Positions 1 to 7,903 of a stretch of DNA of 15,837 nt are shown one piece after another. The first letter of the stretch is position 1, and every line of letters begins with the position of its first letter. This stretch comes from Gemmatimonadales bacterium UBA7835 (GTDB lineage Bacteria; Gemmatimonadota; Gemmatimonadetes; Longimicrobiales; Gaopeijiaceae): assembly GCA_002500925.1 (NCBI GenBank), contig DLTN01000073.1, positions 9,339 through 25,175 of the forward strand, in the 5' to 3' direction. A program made the translations under genes and the position numbers. The notes below the pieces were generated by a model. That model worked only from the letters and a program-made list of their open reading frames with translations, was not told the DNA's origin and did no database searches.

Positions 1-405
1 GACAACGATACGGCTGGTCTCGCAGGGGATTGGTTATCCAAGGCAAAAGACCAACGAACCATCTTGCTCAAGAAAGCAGAAGCTCTCCAAGACGAGGTCG
101 AATTCCACTCTCAGAGTGTCGACGAGATGCACAGCCGCTTCCAAGAGGCACAGCTGAAACGGGAGACACTCTCCGCCGCCTCTGGAAGGACAGCCGCCTA
201 TGAATCAATCACCGACATTGAGGAACTCTTCCACGACCTGGATCGCGTGGCCCGAAGCATCACCGATGATGAGACCAACAACCCGGCCGACGAGATGTCG
301 GGCGAGGACACCTTTCAATTAGAGTTGAACGAGCTTTCATCACGGAACCCACTCGATGCCGATTCAGCTTTAGGCGAGCTGAAGCGAAGAGTGGACGATG
401 CCTAA
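1..405 (+). CDS. PspA/IM30-like protein, C-terminal part (5' truncated by window edge)
   Basis: The reading frame is open from base 1, so the gene begins outside the window; the TTG at 64 is an internal codon, not a convincing start. The visible 134 residues are charged and helical (AKDQRTILLKKAEALQDEV, then FQEAQLKRETL) and end in a short acidic linker and a final helix with the pattern ALGELKRRVDD. This layout matches the last helices of the PspA/IM30 (phage shock protein A, Vipp1) family, whose members end in a similar '..LaaLKakl' helix after an acidic 'aeLka' segment. PspA-type proteins are peripheral inner-membrane proteins that polymerise on damaged membranes. The small membrane gene downstream (611-889) fits an envelope-stress setting. 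The assignment rests on helix pattern and tail similarity recalled from the family, not an alignment; an unrelated coiled-coil protein remains possible. Confidence 0.6.
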   Translation, partial: DNDTAGLAGDWLSKAKDQRTILLKKAEALQDEVEFHSQSVDEMHSRFQEAQLKRETLSAASGRTAAYESITDIEELFHDLDRVARSITDDETNNPADEMSGEDTFQLELNELSSRNPLDADSALGELKRRVDDA

Positions 406-610
406 CCCCCGGCTACACGCGACACTCACAAGTACCGGCCACCAGAAAACCGTTGCCTTTGCTAGCGAGGGCGGCGCGATCTCAGGCTACGACAGACAGC
501 ACTAAGCCCGCGGCGCCCAGCCTTTTCGGGGTGGTTCCAAGCTTACGGTTCCGATACCTTTGCGGGGCAGATTCCTCCGGAACAACCGACACAAACCCTC
601 CAAGTCATCT

Positions 611-889
611 ATGCAGAACTGGATCGGCATAGCCATCTGGATAGTCATGGGCGCCGCAATCGGGCTCCTGATGCGCGCCGCCATAAATCGGCCGGAAGAA
701 CAGCCTGGCCATGCTCAGGTCATCATGCTCCTAGGTGCATTCGCAGCTGTGATCGGTGGCATGCTCGGAGTTGGGATTTTTCACCTATTCGATCCGCTCG
801 CACTAAGTATTGGCGGCATGGCGGGCGCTGTAGCTTTTTCGGTCCTCATGACCTTCATCTATCGCTGGGGCCTGCGCACGCTCATATAG
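611..889 (+). CDS. Small integral membrane protein, GlsB/YeaQ/YmgE (transglycosylase-associated)-like
   Basis: The product has 92 residues and about three hydrophobic segments: residues 3-21 (WIGIAIWIVMGAAIGLLMR), about 34-56 and about 62-84, with a charged loop NRPEEQPGH between the first two. The glycine-rich pattern 'IxMLLGxxxxxIGGMLG' resembles the GlsB/YeaQ/YmgE family of tiny stress-associated membrane proteins, whose biochemical role is unknown. I chose the ATG at 611 because the hydrophobic segment begins at once. A longer in-frame TTG start at 560 would add a basic 17-residue tail with no family resemblance. No clear Shine-Dalgarno sequence precedes either start. The 205 bases between the upstream stop (405) and this start contain no other gene I can support. 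Family placement is moderate because such short proteins carry little signal. Confidence 0.55.
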   Translation: MQNWIGIAIWIVMGAAIGLLMRAAINRPEEQPGHAQVIMLLGAFAAVIGGMLGVGIFHLFDPLALSIGGMAGAVAFSVLMTFIYRWGLRTLI

Positions 890-922
890 AGCTCCAGGGT
901 CCGGCAGAAGGACACACCCCCT

Positions 923-2302
923 ATGTCGGACGTACAGCGATTCATTGATGCCAACCTCGGGCGCTTTCGTACCGAGCTTCACGACTTCCTGCGCATTCCG
1001 TCAGTCAGTGCCGACCCCCAGCACAACCAAGACACCCGCGCTGCCGCGGAGTGGTTCTCATCGCAACTGACTGTCGCCGGACTAAAATCAACCGTCTTTG
1101 AAACCGCCGGCCACCCTATCGTTTTAGCCGAAAGGCGCACGGCTGACCCGAACGCCCCAACGGTTCTAATATACGGCCATTACGATGTCCAACCGCCCGA
1201 CCCTCTGGAGCTCTGGCATTCTCCGCCATTTGAGCCGAGCGAGCGCGATGGGCGCATATACGCCCGCGGTTCTGCCGACGACAAAGGTCAGCTCTACATG
1301 CATGTGAAGGCCTTAGAAGCATACCACGCCACAGGAACAGAGCTGCCCATCAACGTCGTCTTGATCGCAGAAGGAGAGGAAGAAGTGGGCTCGCCGAACC
1401 TTGTGCCATTCATATTAGAGCATGCAGATAAACTCGAGTGTGAAGTCGTGCTAATCTCCGACACAGGAATGTACGCCGAAGGGATTCCCTCGATCGGGTT
1501 TTCTCTCCGTGGCTTAGCGTATTTCGAAATCCACGTGCACGGAGCCAATAGCGACCTGCACTCCGGAGAGTTCGGTGGCGCCGTAGCTAACCCTGCGAAC
1601 GTGCTAGCCGAGGTCATCGCATCTCTCCATCGAGATGACGGATCTATAGCGATCGAAGGTTTCTACGACAACGTGCTCGCATGGGATACTGAAACTCTAG
1701 AGGAAATAGGAAACTTACCCCACTCAGACGACGAGTTTTCCAAGGCACTCGGCCTTGATCAGCTGACAGGAGAAGATGGATACGAAACTCTGGAGCGCCT
1801 ATGGATTCGTCCTACCTGTGATGTATGTGGATTTCTTTCGGGCTACACTGGTGAAGGTGCGAAGACAGTGCTCCCTAATCACGCAATGGCCAAAGTCAGC
1901 TTCCGCCTCGTCCCAGACCAGAATCCCGATCGGATCCATCAGTTACTCAAAGCTCATATCTCCACCCTAAACCTGACCGGTGTTCGAGTGGACGTTTTGG
2001 AGCTCCACGGAGGGAGACCATGGCGAACCAGCGTAGAAGGTCCGGCCTTTGAAGCAGCGTCAGAAGCACTGGAGGAAGCGTTTGGAACCAAGCCGGTTCC
2101 CATGGGTGGCGGAGGTTCTATTCCGATCGTGATCGAATTCGAAGAAAAATTGGACGCGACGGCGCTCCTAGTAGGGTTTTCTCTCCCAGGGTGCAACCTG
2201 CACGCGCCAAATGAGTGGTTGTCGATAGACAACTATGAAAAAGGGATCGTTGCTCTGGCACGGCTGTACCCTAAGCTCGTCAAGGTCGAGACTAGCTCGT
2301 AA
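923..2302 (+). CDS. M20 family metallopeptidase (dipeptidase / carnosinase-like)
   Basis: The 459-residue protein has the full di-zinc M20 signature set. H86 and D88 lie in YGHYDVQPPDP (metal ligand and catalytic-site Asp), and the bridging Asp is D119 in ARGSADDKGQ. E152 and E153 lie in AEGEEEVGS (general base and metal ligand), with D180 in ISDTGM and H427 in NLHAPNEW (metal ligands). The lid (dimerisation) domain occupies roughly residues 195-330 and includes DLHSG, typical of the dipeptidase/CNDP subgroup. Length is normal for that subgroup and there is no signal peptide, so it is probably a cytoplasmic dipeptidase or aminoacyl-amide hydrolase. A good ribosome site (AGAAGGA at 906-912) precedes the ATG. 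It lies just upstream of a HyuA-type gene on the same strand with a 106-bp gap. M20 enzymes also include N-carbamoyl-amino-acid hydrolases, so a joint role in cyclic-amide or hydantoin use is conceivable, but the DLHSG lid points to dipeptidase. Confidence 0.9.
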   Translation: MSDVQRFIDANLGRFRTELHDFLRIPSVSADPQHNQDTRAAAEWFSSQLTVAGLKSTVFETAGHPIVLAERRTADPNAPTVLIYGHYDVQPPDPLELWHSPPFEPSERDGRIYARGSADDKGQLYMHVKALEAYHATGTELPINVVLIAEGEEEVGSPNLVPFILEHADKLECEVVLISDTGMYAEGIPSIGFSLRGLAYFEIHVHGANSDLHSGEFGGAVANPANVLAEVIASLHRDDGSIAIEGFYDNVLAWDTETLEEIGNLPHSDDEFSKALGLDQLTGEDGYETLERLWIRPTCDVCGFLSGYTGEGAKTVLPNHAMAKVSFRLVPDQNPDRIHQLLKAHISTLNLTGVRVDVLELHGGRPWRTSVEGPAFEAASEALEEAFGTKPVPMGGGGSIPIVIEFEEKLDATALLVGFSLPGCNLHAPNEWLSIDNYEKGIVALARLYPKLVKVETSS

Positions 2303-2408
2303 ATCCAAATGCGCCTCGTCCCCACCAATCCACTTCAAGTCAGTGATACATTGGGCAACAACGTGGTAGCCAATTCAGCTACATGACGACTATGAGCAGA
2401 GAAGGCGG

Positions 2409-4424
2409 ATGAGTACCCCTGGTACTTTAAACCAGAAAGAGAGGACAATACCGCTCCTCGCCGTTGATACGGGAGGAACGTTCACCGACCTGGTTTTACT
2501 CACCGATGGTGAGATCCAGACCTTGAAGGTGCCCTCCACGCCCAATGACCCCTCACAAGCAGTTCTCGACGGCATCAAACAGATCCTCGGGGAACGCGCC
2601 GACTTTGTACTCCTACATGGCTCTACTGTGGCGACAAATGCCCTGCTCGAAAGACGCGGCGCTCGTGTAGCCCTAGTGACGAACGAAGGCTTCGAGGACG
2701 TCATCGAGATAGGACGTCAAAACAGACCGCAACTCTACGCATTGGTTGGTCACCGTCCTCCCCCCTTAGTAGCTCGGGACGATCGGATTGGTGTACCCGG
2801 TCGTATAGGGCCGCAGGGCGAAGAGCTTGAACCACTCAACGAAGAACGCTTAGCTGGTCTCGCAGATGAAATTCTTGAGCGAGGAGCTGAATCCGTTGCT
2901 ATCTCTCTTTTACACTCTTATGCGAACTCTGCCCACGAACAAAAAGTCTCAAAAGCAATCGCTGAAGGGCTCGCTGACTACATGCTCCCAATCTCGGTCT
3001 CTAGTCAGATCGTGCCAGAATTCCGAGAATATGAAAGAACTTCAACGACGGTACTGAACGCTTACGTGGCTCCAATAATGGATCGATATCTAGGTCGACT
3101 AGCACGGGAGGCTGGTGCGGCAAGACTTTCGATCATGGGCTCAAATGGAGGAGCACTAACAATCGAGCGGGCACAACGTGAACCTGTTCACACGGTGCTG
3201 TCGGGTCCAGCTGGAGGGGTCGTCGGGGCTCTTACATGGGGGGATCGAGCTGGATTCGATTCAGTCCTATCTTTCGATATGGGAGGCACGTCAACTGACG
3301 TATCGCTCTGCCCGGGCCGACCCCTTCGAACACGTGAGTTTTCGATTGGCGGACAGCCGGCAGCTATTCCTGTGATCGATATCCACACAGTCGGAGCTGG
3401 AGGGGGATCTATAGCACGTGTCGACCTTGGGGGAGCCTTACGAGTCGGTCCGCGGAGCGCGGGCGCCCAACCTGGGCCTATCTGTTACGGGCTAGGGGGC
3501 AAGGAGGTCACGGTAACCGACGCGCACGTCTGGCTAGGCCGACTTCCAGCGGATGCCTTCCTTGGTGGGACCCGGTCACTCGATCGAAATGCAATCCAGG
3601 GGCCTCTGCGAGAGATTGCTCAAGCTCTCGACATGACTCTGGACCAAGCTGCCGAAGGCGTTCTCGCGGTCGCGGACACGGCGATGGAAAGGGCATTGCG
3701 AGTCATTTCTGTAGAGCGTGGATATGATCCAGTAGACTTCGCAGTCGTGGCTTTCGGTGGAGCTGGAGGGCTTCACGTTGCCGAGCTTACGAGGCGCCTC
3801 GGTTCGCGCCGGGCACTCGTGCCGCCTGATCCCGGATTGCTTTCTGCGTATGGAATGCTGGCCTCACCGGTCACCCAAGAGGCCTCGCGAACAGTGCTCC
3901 TCAATACTGAAACGCCAGACTTAGAAATCCGACTTTTCGCTGCCCTAAGTGACCTGGAGGAGAGCGCGCGTAAATCGATGGCAGAAGAAGGCGTTGAACC
4001 GAGTTCAATCAGTGTGGAAAGATGGGTCGATGCGCGCTACCAAGGGCAGAGTTTTGAGCTCAGTGTCCCAGTCGAGGGCTGGGACGAAGGGTTCCATACA
4101 GCACACCACGAGCGTTATGGGTATAAACGAGAACAAACTCCGGTGGAGGCTGTAACGCTGCGAATCATCGCATCTGCTCCACCTCACAATCTGAGAGCTA
4201 CGCCGTTACCGGCCATGGGGAACGCGGCCCAAATGAGACCCGTATCGCTCGTCTACGGTGGGATAAAACACGAGGCGATGAGCCTGTGGCGAAGCGAGTT
4301 AGGCCCGAAAGACATCCTGCATGGGCCACTTGTGGTGCAAGAATACAGTGGAACAGTATGGGTGCCCCCTGATTGGACCATGAGCGTCGACGAGTGGGGC
4401 ACCCTCCACCTGACAGCAGACTAA
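2409..4424 (+). CDS. HyuA-type hydantoinase/oxoprolinase subunit A (ATP-dependent)
   Basis: The 671 residues match the usual length of HyuA (N-methylhydantoinase A / acetone carboxylase beta-like subunit). The ASKHA ATP-binding fold is visible: phosphate-1 loop DTGGTFTD at 20-27, HGSTVATNAL at 70-79, GPAGG at 266-270, phosphate-2 loop DMGGTSTD at 290-297, and the glycine-rich GAGGGS at 329-334. The family uses ATP to activate a lactam, hydantoin or ketone by phosphorylation, usually with a HyuB subunit that completes hydrolysis or carboxylation. No HyuB follows: the protein ends normally (WVPPDWTMSVDEWGTLHL) and the next gene is a membrane glycosyltransferase. The ATG at 2409 follows GAAGGCGG. 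A nine-codon upstream frame (ATG at 2383) ends in a TGA that overlaps this ATG. Substrate cannot be deduced; 5-oxoproline or hydantoin-like compounds are family-based guesses. Confidence 0.88.
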   Translation: MSTPGTLNQKERTIPLLAVDTGGTFTDLVLLTDGEIQTLKVPSTPNDPSQAVLDGIKQILGERADFVLLHGSTVATNALLERRGARVALVTNEGFEDVIEIGRQNRPQLYALVGHRPPPLVARDDRIGVPGRIGPQGEELEPLNEERLAGLADEILERGAESVAISLLHSYANSAHEQKVSKAIAEGLADYMLPISVSSQIVPEFREYERTSTTVLNAYVAPIMDRYLGRLAREAGAARLSIMGSNGGALTIERAQREPVHTVLSGPAGGVVGALTWGDRAGFDSVLSFDMGGTSTDVSLCPGRPLRTREFSIGGQPAAIPVIDIHTVGAGGGSIARVDLGGALRVGPRSAGAQPGPICYGLGGKEVTVTDAHVWLGRLPADAFLGGTRSLDRNAIQGPLREIAQALDMTLDQAAEGVLAVADTAMERALRVISVERGYDPVDFAVVAFGGAGGLHVAELTRRLGSRRALVPPDPGLLSAYGMLASPVTQEASRTVLLNTETPDLEIRLFAALSDLEESARKSMAEEGVEPSSISVERWVDARYQGQSFELSVPVEGWDEGFHTAHHERYGYKREQTPVEAVTLRIIASAPPHNLRATPLPAMGNAAQMRPVSLVYGGIKHEAMSLWRSELGPKDILHGPLVVQEYSGTVWVPPDWTMSVDEWGTLHLTAD

Positions 4425-4492
4425 CGACCCACCACTTTCTATCTTTTGGGCTTTCGCCTAAAGGCGCGGAATCCAAACGCACATGATCTAGC

Positions 4493-6853
4493 ATGAGCCC
4501 AGACGTCAGCAAACGCTCCAGGACCCGATCTAAGGAAAACGAAGCCCCCGAGCATGGGGTGTCGTCATCAAACGTCACGAGGGAATCGGACTCAGAGCCG
4601 CCATACATACTGGCTCTTATAGCGGGCTTGGCAGTATTTGTGCTCTACGCGACGACTTTAGCACCAACGACAGCATTCTGGGATACCAGTGAGTACATAG
4701 CCACTGGGGAAATTATGGGTATCCCCCATCCACCGGGGAACCCACTCTTTGTGGTACTGGCGCGTGCGTGGTCGATACTCCTTAGCCCGCTCGGGTTAGC
4801 CGCGGCAGTGAAGATCAACCTCTTCAGTTCCTTCATGAGTGCAGCGGCCCACGCATTCTGGTTCCTCGTCGTGCACCATATCCTGAGGCATTTCTCGGAG
4901 AAACGCAGTGTCCGTCTCGTAGGCGCAACTGCTGCGGTATTAGTGAGCGCGACTGCCTTCACTGTCTGGAATCAGTCGAACGTCAACGAGAAAGTATACA
5001 CAGTATCGCTTCTCACGATTGCCTTACTGTCATGGCTAATTGTCCGCTGGCAAGAACACCTCGGACAAGGCAAAGAAGACGACAATCTTCTGATTCTTAT
5101 GGTGTTCGTGCTCGCCCTGAGTGTTGGGAACCATCTAATGGCATTCCTGGCTGCCCCCGCCATCATACTCTTTGTCCTGTGGGTACACCCTCGCACACTA
5201 GTGAACTGGCGTTTGTATGTAGGAGGGTTGGCGGCCGCCATCCTCGGCCTGTCGATCCACCTCTTCCTGCCAATACGGGCAGGACTCAGTCCAGTTATCA
5301 ACGAAGCCGCTCCGACCTGTCCTGATATAGGATCAGCTATCACCGCCGTGGTCAGCTACGGAAAATCTGGGTGTGCGGCACTCTCAGAAGCACTGAACAG
5401 AACCCAGTATTCCAAGCCATCCTTGGTGCTCCGGCAAGCACCCCTGACTGATCAGTTCTTGAACTACCTTCAGTACTTCGACTGGCAGTGGGCAAGGTCA
5501 TTAGGGGGTGAACAGGGGGTTTTTGCTCGCATCCGTCTTCCATTCACAATGCTCTTCACTGGACTCGGAATCTGGGGTGCTGTGGAACATTACCGGCGGG
5601 ACAAAGCCAGTTTCATATACATCGCCACGCTGTTTGCAACTCTTTCGGTCGCTCTGATCTACTATCTCAACTTCAAGTACGGGTATTCACTCCTCGCTCC
5701 CGTTGCGGACCGGTCGCTGCATGAAGTTCGGGAGCGTGACTACTTCTTTATAGTGAGCTTTTCTGTGTGGGGGCTTTGGGCCGGAATGGGTATAGCCAGT
5801 TTGTGGAAAGAAACGGCTAATGAAGGCGGATTGGGGCTAAGGAAAGCGAGTCCAATTCTCCTGCTGGCCCTAATACCCCTAGGTCTCAACTGGGGCTGGG
5901 CGACCAGAACATATGACTACGCTGCTCGGGACTGGGCCTACAACCTGCTCATGAGCGTCGAACCATATTCGGTCTTATTCACCAACGGTGACAACGACAC
6001 CTTCCCTCTCTGGTACCTGCAAGAGGTAGAAGGTATCCGAAGGGACGTCACGGTCATTGTAACGTCATATCTCAACACAGACTGGTACACAAAGCAACTC
6101 AAGAGGCTCACGGAGCCTTGCCGCGACGTCGACCCTGCGTCGGACTGGAGCGTGATCAAGTGCCAGAGGCCATACGACCCAAGTAACACACCGGCAGCAT
6201 ACGTCACGGAACTGGGGAAAGCGGGGAACCAGACGCCAATCATAATCCAATCGATCTCTCCACCTACGAGGAGCATTCTCCCCCTCACGGACCAGCAGAT
6301 CGAAGAGGCCTCGATGGCTTTTACGCGTCTGGACCAAGGCGTAGCGATCCAGATCGGCAATATTGAAGCCCGTCTACCAAGCGGCATGCTCCTACAGCCA
6401 TGGCAACGTTTTGCCCTAACGCTTCTAGTAGAATCCATAGACGACAGACCTATCTACTTCGCGTCCAGCGGAAATGCAGCGGCCTCTCTTGGCGTCCAAT
6501 CCTACCTCGTGCGCCAAGGCCTAGCATTCCGATTGAGTAACGGTCCGCCGGCAGATAACCCCCGGTTCACAGCACTGACTGGATCGCCATATGTCCCGGT
6601 GACAGGCGAGTTCGTTGACCGAGCCCGGACAGCGCTCCTAGCCGACCAGGTCTTCATCCATCGTGGTGACATCCCCCAGTGGGATCACTGGCCAGATATA
6701 GCCACGATTGGGATCCCAAACTATTACTCATGGGTCTACCTCTCTCTTCTAGAAGTAGCCATTAAGTATGGGGACATTGAGGCTCGAGACCGGTACGAGG
6801 TTCTCTCACAGCTGTGGCAGACCCTAGGCACTCCAGAACAGACCGGCCTATAG
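4493..6853 (+). CDS. DUF2723 / GT117 family membrane glycosyltransferase (protein O-mannosyltransferase-like)
   Basis: The 786-residue protein has a basic, polar cytoplasmic N-terminus of about 35 residues. Some ten or more hydrophobic segments follow (first at about 38-56; others around 83-125, 135-155, 190-215, 230-250, 350-410 and 455-475). A soluble extracytoplasmic C-terminal part of about 300 residues completes it. DUF2723 hallmarks are clear: FWDTSEYIA (W63, D64, E67) in the first large loop where GT-C enzymes carry the catalytic acid, PHPPGNPLF at 78-86, and NGDNDTFPLWYLQEVEGIRRDV starting at 498. The family (CAZy GT117) is thought to transfer sugar from a polyprenyl-phosphate donor to periplasmic acceptors; no acceptor or donor gene lies nearby. 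There is no obvious Shine-Dalgarno sequence before the ATG at 4493. The gene stands alone, 68 bp after hyuA and 14 bp from the convergent 3' end of the next gene. Confidence 0.85.
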   Translation: MSPDVSKRSRTRSKENEAPEHGVSSSNVTRESDSEPPYILALIAGLAVFVLYATTLAPTTAFWDTSEYIATGEIMGIPHPPGNPLFVVLARAWSILLSPLGLAAAVKINLFSSFMSAAAHAFWFLVVHHILRHFSEKRSVRLVGATAAVLVSATAFTVWNQSNVNEKVYTVSLLTIALLSWLIVRWQEHLGQGKEDDNLLILMVFVLALSVGNHLMAFLAAPAIILFVLWVHPRTLVNWRLYVGGLAAAILGLSIHLFLPIRAGLSPVINEAAPTCPDIGSAITAVVSYGKSGCAALSEALNRTQYSKPSLVLRQAPLTDQFLNYLQYFDWQWARSLGGEQGVFARIRLPFTMLFTGLGIWGAVEHYRRDKASFIYIATLFATLSVALIYYLNFKYGYSLLAPVADRSLHEVRERDYFFIVSFSVWGLWAGMGIASLWKETANEGGLGLRKASPILLLALIPLGLNWGWATRTYDYAARDWAYNLLMSVEPYSVLFTNGDNDTFPLWYLQEVEGIRRDVTVIVTSYLNTDWYTKQLKRLTEPCRDVDPASDWSVIKCQRPYDPSNTPAAYVTELGKAGNQTPIIIQSISPPTRSILPLTDQQIEEASMAFTRLDQGVAIQIGNIEARLPSGMLLQPWQRFALTLLVESIDDRPIYFASSGNAAASLGVQSYLVRQGLAFRLSNGPPADNPRFTALTGSPYVPVTGEFVDRARTALLADQVFIHRGDIPQWDHWPDIATIGIPNYYSWVYLSLLEVAIKYGDIEARDRYEVLSQLWQTLGTPEQTGL

Positions 6854-6867
6854 TCTCACCACAAGGG

Positions 6868-7842
6868 TCATCCCCCTAAATCCACTACAACCCCCAAGTC
6901 TTCCCGTTCTGCGACCTCCAGCACTAGAGAAGCTACAGCCAGGTCTTGGACTGCATTACCCACCGATTTGAAGAACGTGATTTCTTCGCTGTCTCGTCGA
7001 CCTTCCTTCTCTCCGAGCAGAATCTCGCCAATCTCAGCATGCATGACGGATTCGTCCACAACACCGTCTCGGATTGGTCCAACGATATCCCCGGCCTCAT
7101 CTAGGATAGCATCCCGCTGGTCAACAACCACCCGAGCTCGTTTTATCAGTTCTGCGTCTACCTCACGCATGTCGATGGTAAAAGATCCGACACCCGTCAC
7201 GTGAGTGCCAGGTTGGATTTGACAGCCGTTGAAGACTGGAGTTGCGCTACTTGTGGCTGCAATCACGATATCGGCACCGGCGATCGCCATATCAGGATCG
7301 CTCAACCCACGGGCAGCAACACCCTCAAGTTCTGAAGCGAGTTGATGCGCACTGGTTCCGCCCAATGAAACCACTCGTACTTCTTGAATATCACGAACGC
7401 ACCGGACAGCCTCTAGCTGAGTCCGCGCCTGAACACCGGCACCGAAGAGTGCCACTACAGATGAATCCTTTCGCGACAGGACTTGAGCTGCCAGTCCGCC
7501 GATGGCTCCAGTCCTAAGAGCTGTAAGCCAAGTCCCGTCCATCAGAGCTAACGGCCTGCCCGTTACGGGGTCCATGATCAGGACGACTGCGTGTATCACC
7601 GGTAACCCATTAGTCACATTATCCGGATTCACCGACACAACCTTAGCACCGGCTTGGCCTGACGGTTTCATGTGCGCCGGCATAAAGAGCGAAACACCGA
7701 ACTCTGTTTCAAGCCCGAGCCTTATCGGTACGGTCGCCTGACCAGACGACAGGGCCAAGAAAGCATCACGCATCGCTTCGATCGCTTCCGGCATATCTAC
7801 TGCCTGACGCACATCAGATTCAGATAGGATTCGCATTTGCAT
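6868..7842 (-). CDS. Ornithine cyclodeaminase/mu-crystallin family NAD(P)H-dependent imine (ketimine) reductase
   Basis: The 324-residue protein has the family's split layout. An N-terminal substrate domain holds R41 and K67 (QAGAKVVSVNP), and LTALRTGA (R110) stands at the hinge. A Rossmann domain follows with GAGVQA at 134-139, then the return segment ITFFKSVGNAVQDL at 288-301. At the position of the catalytic Asp the protein reads TIDMREVD (D229). That form is typical of the alanine dehydrogenase, ketimine reductase and pyrroline-2-carboxylate reductase branches, rather than the GDCPGKTEL form of true ornithine cyclodeaminases, so the literal name should not be taken as function. It lies back to back with a sarcosine-oxidase-type gene and a RidA gene across a 61-bp spacer with a palindrome, which supports reduction of a cyclic or N-alkyl imine. 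Two in-frame ATGs are six bases apart (7842 and 7836). Confidence 0.85.
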   Translation of the reverse strand: MQMRILSESDVRQAVDMPEAIEAMRDAFLALSSGQATVPIRLGLETEFGVSLFMPAHMKPSGQAGAKVVSVNPDNVTNGLPVIHAVVLIMDPVTGRPLALMDGTWLTALRTGAIGGLAAQVLSRKDSSVVALFGAGVQARTQLEAVRCVRDIQEVRVVSLGGTSAHQLASELEGVAARGLSDPDMAIAGADIVIAATSSATPVFNGCQIQPGTHVTGVGSFTIDMREVDAELIKRARVVVDQRDAILDEAGDIVGPIRDGVVDESVMHAEIGEILLGEKEGRRDSEEITFFKSVGNAVQDLAVASLVLEVAEREDLGVVVDLGG

Positions 7843-7851
7843 AGAGCTTGT

Positions 7852-7874
7852 ATTGAGTGCAGAGTGCTCTCAAT
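7852..7874. promoter_or_regulatory. Imperfect 23-bp palindrome in divergent spacer, candidate operator
   Basis: The spacer between the two divergent starts holds ATTGAG-n-GCA-nnn-TGC-n-CTCAAT. Eighteen of 23 positions are dyad symmetric and the outer six-base arms are perfect. It sits 30 bases upstream of the plus-strand ATG and 10 bases upstream of the minus-strand ATG, so a bound dimeric repressor or activator could govern both transcripts. No regulator gene is adjacent, so the protein is unknown. The symmetry is seen directly; the operator role is inferred. Confidence 0.5.
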
Positions 7875-7880
7875 TGTAAA
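7853..7880 (+). promoter_or_regulatory. Possible sigma-70 promoter of the oxidase-ridA transcript
   Basis: TTGAGT (7853-7858) and TGTAAA (7875-7880) are separated by 16 bases and match the -35 and -10 consensus at four of six positions each. The promoter would overlap the palindrome at 7852-7874, and transcription would start about 15 bases before the first gene. Weak match; offered only because the spacer is short and must hold a promoter. Confidence 0.25.
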
Positions 7881-7903
7881 GACATGAAGCCCCAAGGACA
7901 CAG

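Noticed and set aside
560..610. TTG start for the small membrane protein
   Set aside because: It adds a basic 17-residue tail before the first membrane segment with no family match; the ATG at 611 places the hydrophobic segment at the N-terminus as in related small proteins.
4441..4475. Terminator between hyuA and the DUF2723 gene
   Set aside because: Only short alternative stems (CGCC-TAAA-GGCG and TTGGGC with GCCTAA) are present and no T-run follows; too weak to call.
4198..4608. 136-residue minus-strand frame spanning the hyuA/DUF2723 junction
   Set aside because: It overlaps the ends of two well-supported genes and shows no domain or ribosome site.
5938..6438. 166-residue minus-strand open frame
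   Set aside because: Antisense to the conserved DUF2723 C-terminal part, Ser/Arg/Trp-rich composition and no motif; shadow.
6868..7842. Calling this gene a true ornithine cyclodeaminase
   Set aside because: The catalytic-region motif is MREVD, as in ketimine reductase and alanine dehydrogenase branches, and the neighbours produce imines, so the family name alone would mislead.
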